From: Gammaproteobacteria bacterium
Lineage (GTDB): Bacteria > Pseudomonadota > Gammaproteobacteria > GCA-001735895
DNA: 7,799 nt
Direction: 5' to 3'
NCBI GenBank assembly: GCA_029864065.1
Contig: JAOTUD010000101.1
Coordinates: forward strand, 1-7,799
The notes under the pieces are model-generated. The model searched no databases and had not been told where the DNA came from. It worked only from the letters and a program-made list of their open reading frames with translations. Numbering within the stretch: position 1 is the first letter of the stretch; the number at the start of each line of letters is the position of its first letter. The translations under genes were made by a program, and so were the position numbers. This document shows, one piece after another, positions 7,758 to 7,799 of the stretch.

Positions 7758-7799
7758 ATGACTGAATCCGCTTTCAGAGTGCACGCGATGGAACTGGGA
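7758..7799 (+). CDS. start of an unidentified gene, cut by the right edge
   Basis: Fourteen codons from an ATG give MTESAFRVHAMELG before the window ends. A perfect-hexamer sigma70 promoter and a strong GGAGG ribosome-binding site directly upstream support a real, well-expressed gene divergent from argG. The visible residues show no signal peptide and are too few to identify the product. Confidence 0.7.
   Translation, partial: MTESAFRVHAMELG

Noticed and set aside
7762..7777. CTGAA-6-TTCAG inverted repeat resembling an ArgR box upstream of argG
   Set aside because: The centre is GC-rich where ArgR boxes are AT-rich, and it lies inside the coding start of the divergent gene about 130 bases from argG. 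One half-site is incomplete.

Overview
The window is compact, GC-rich bacterial chromosome with short intergenic gaps and overlapping genes. Gene content points to a proteobacterium, most likely a gammaproteobacterium: an NDH-like/SelD fusion, ArgG of about 400 residues, a soluble PQQ sugar dehydrogenase, and acylphosphatase beside a thioredoxin-like [2Fe-2S] ferredoxin. That placement is an inference from gene families. I saw no tRNA, rRNA, CRISPR array, insertion sequence or sign of recent transfer.

Layout. (1) Bases 1-1967, minus strand: most of a selD gene whose product carries an N-terminal FAD/NAD(P)H oxidoreductase domain; its 3' end lies beyond the left edge. (2) Bases 1968-2058: an AT-richer divergent promoter region. 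(3) Bases 2059-5436, plus strand: a three-gene overlapping operon of an exported PQQ-dependent aldose dehydrogenase, a 64-residue CPXCG zinc-ribbon-type protein, and an exported 684-residue protein with two CXXCH haem sites that I cannot assign to a named family. (4) Bases 5426-7634, minus strand: argG followed by a small lipoprotein, a [2Fe-2S] ferredoxin and acylphosphatase, all overlapping or 1 base apart. Its last gene overlaps the end of the cytochrome gene tail to tail. (5) Bases 7635-7757: a second divergent intergenic region with perfect sigma70 hexamers pointing right. (6) Bases 7758-7799: the first 14 codons of an unidentified plus-strand gene.

How the genes may work together. The plus-strand operon looks like a periplasmic oxidation module. 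The PQQ enzyme would oxidise a sugar or other alcohol/aldehyde, and the large two-haem protein is a plausible electron acceptor. The small cysteine-rich protein has no signal peptide and would stay in the cytoplasm. The SelD fusion makes selenophosphate for selenocysteine or selenouridine, with a redox domain that may prepare the selenium substrate. The argG operon combines arginine biosynthesis with three small genes of no obvious pathway link. The strongest candidate for something undescribed is the dehydrogenase/CPXCG/two-haem operon, and especially its third gene.
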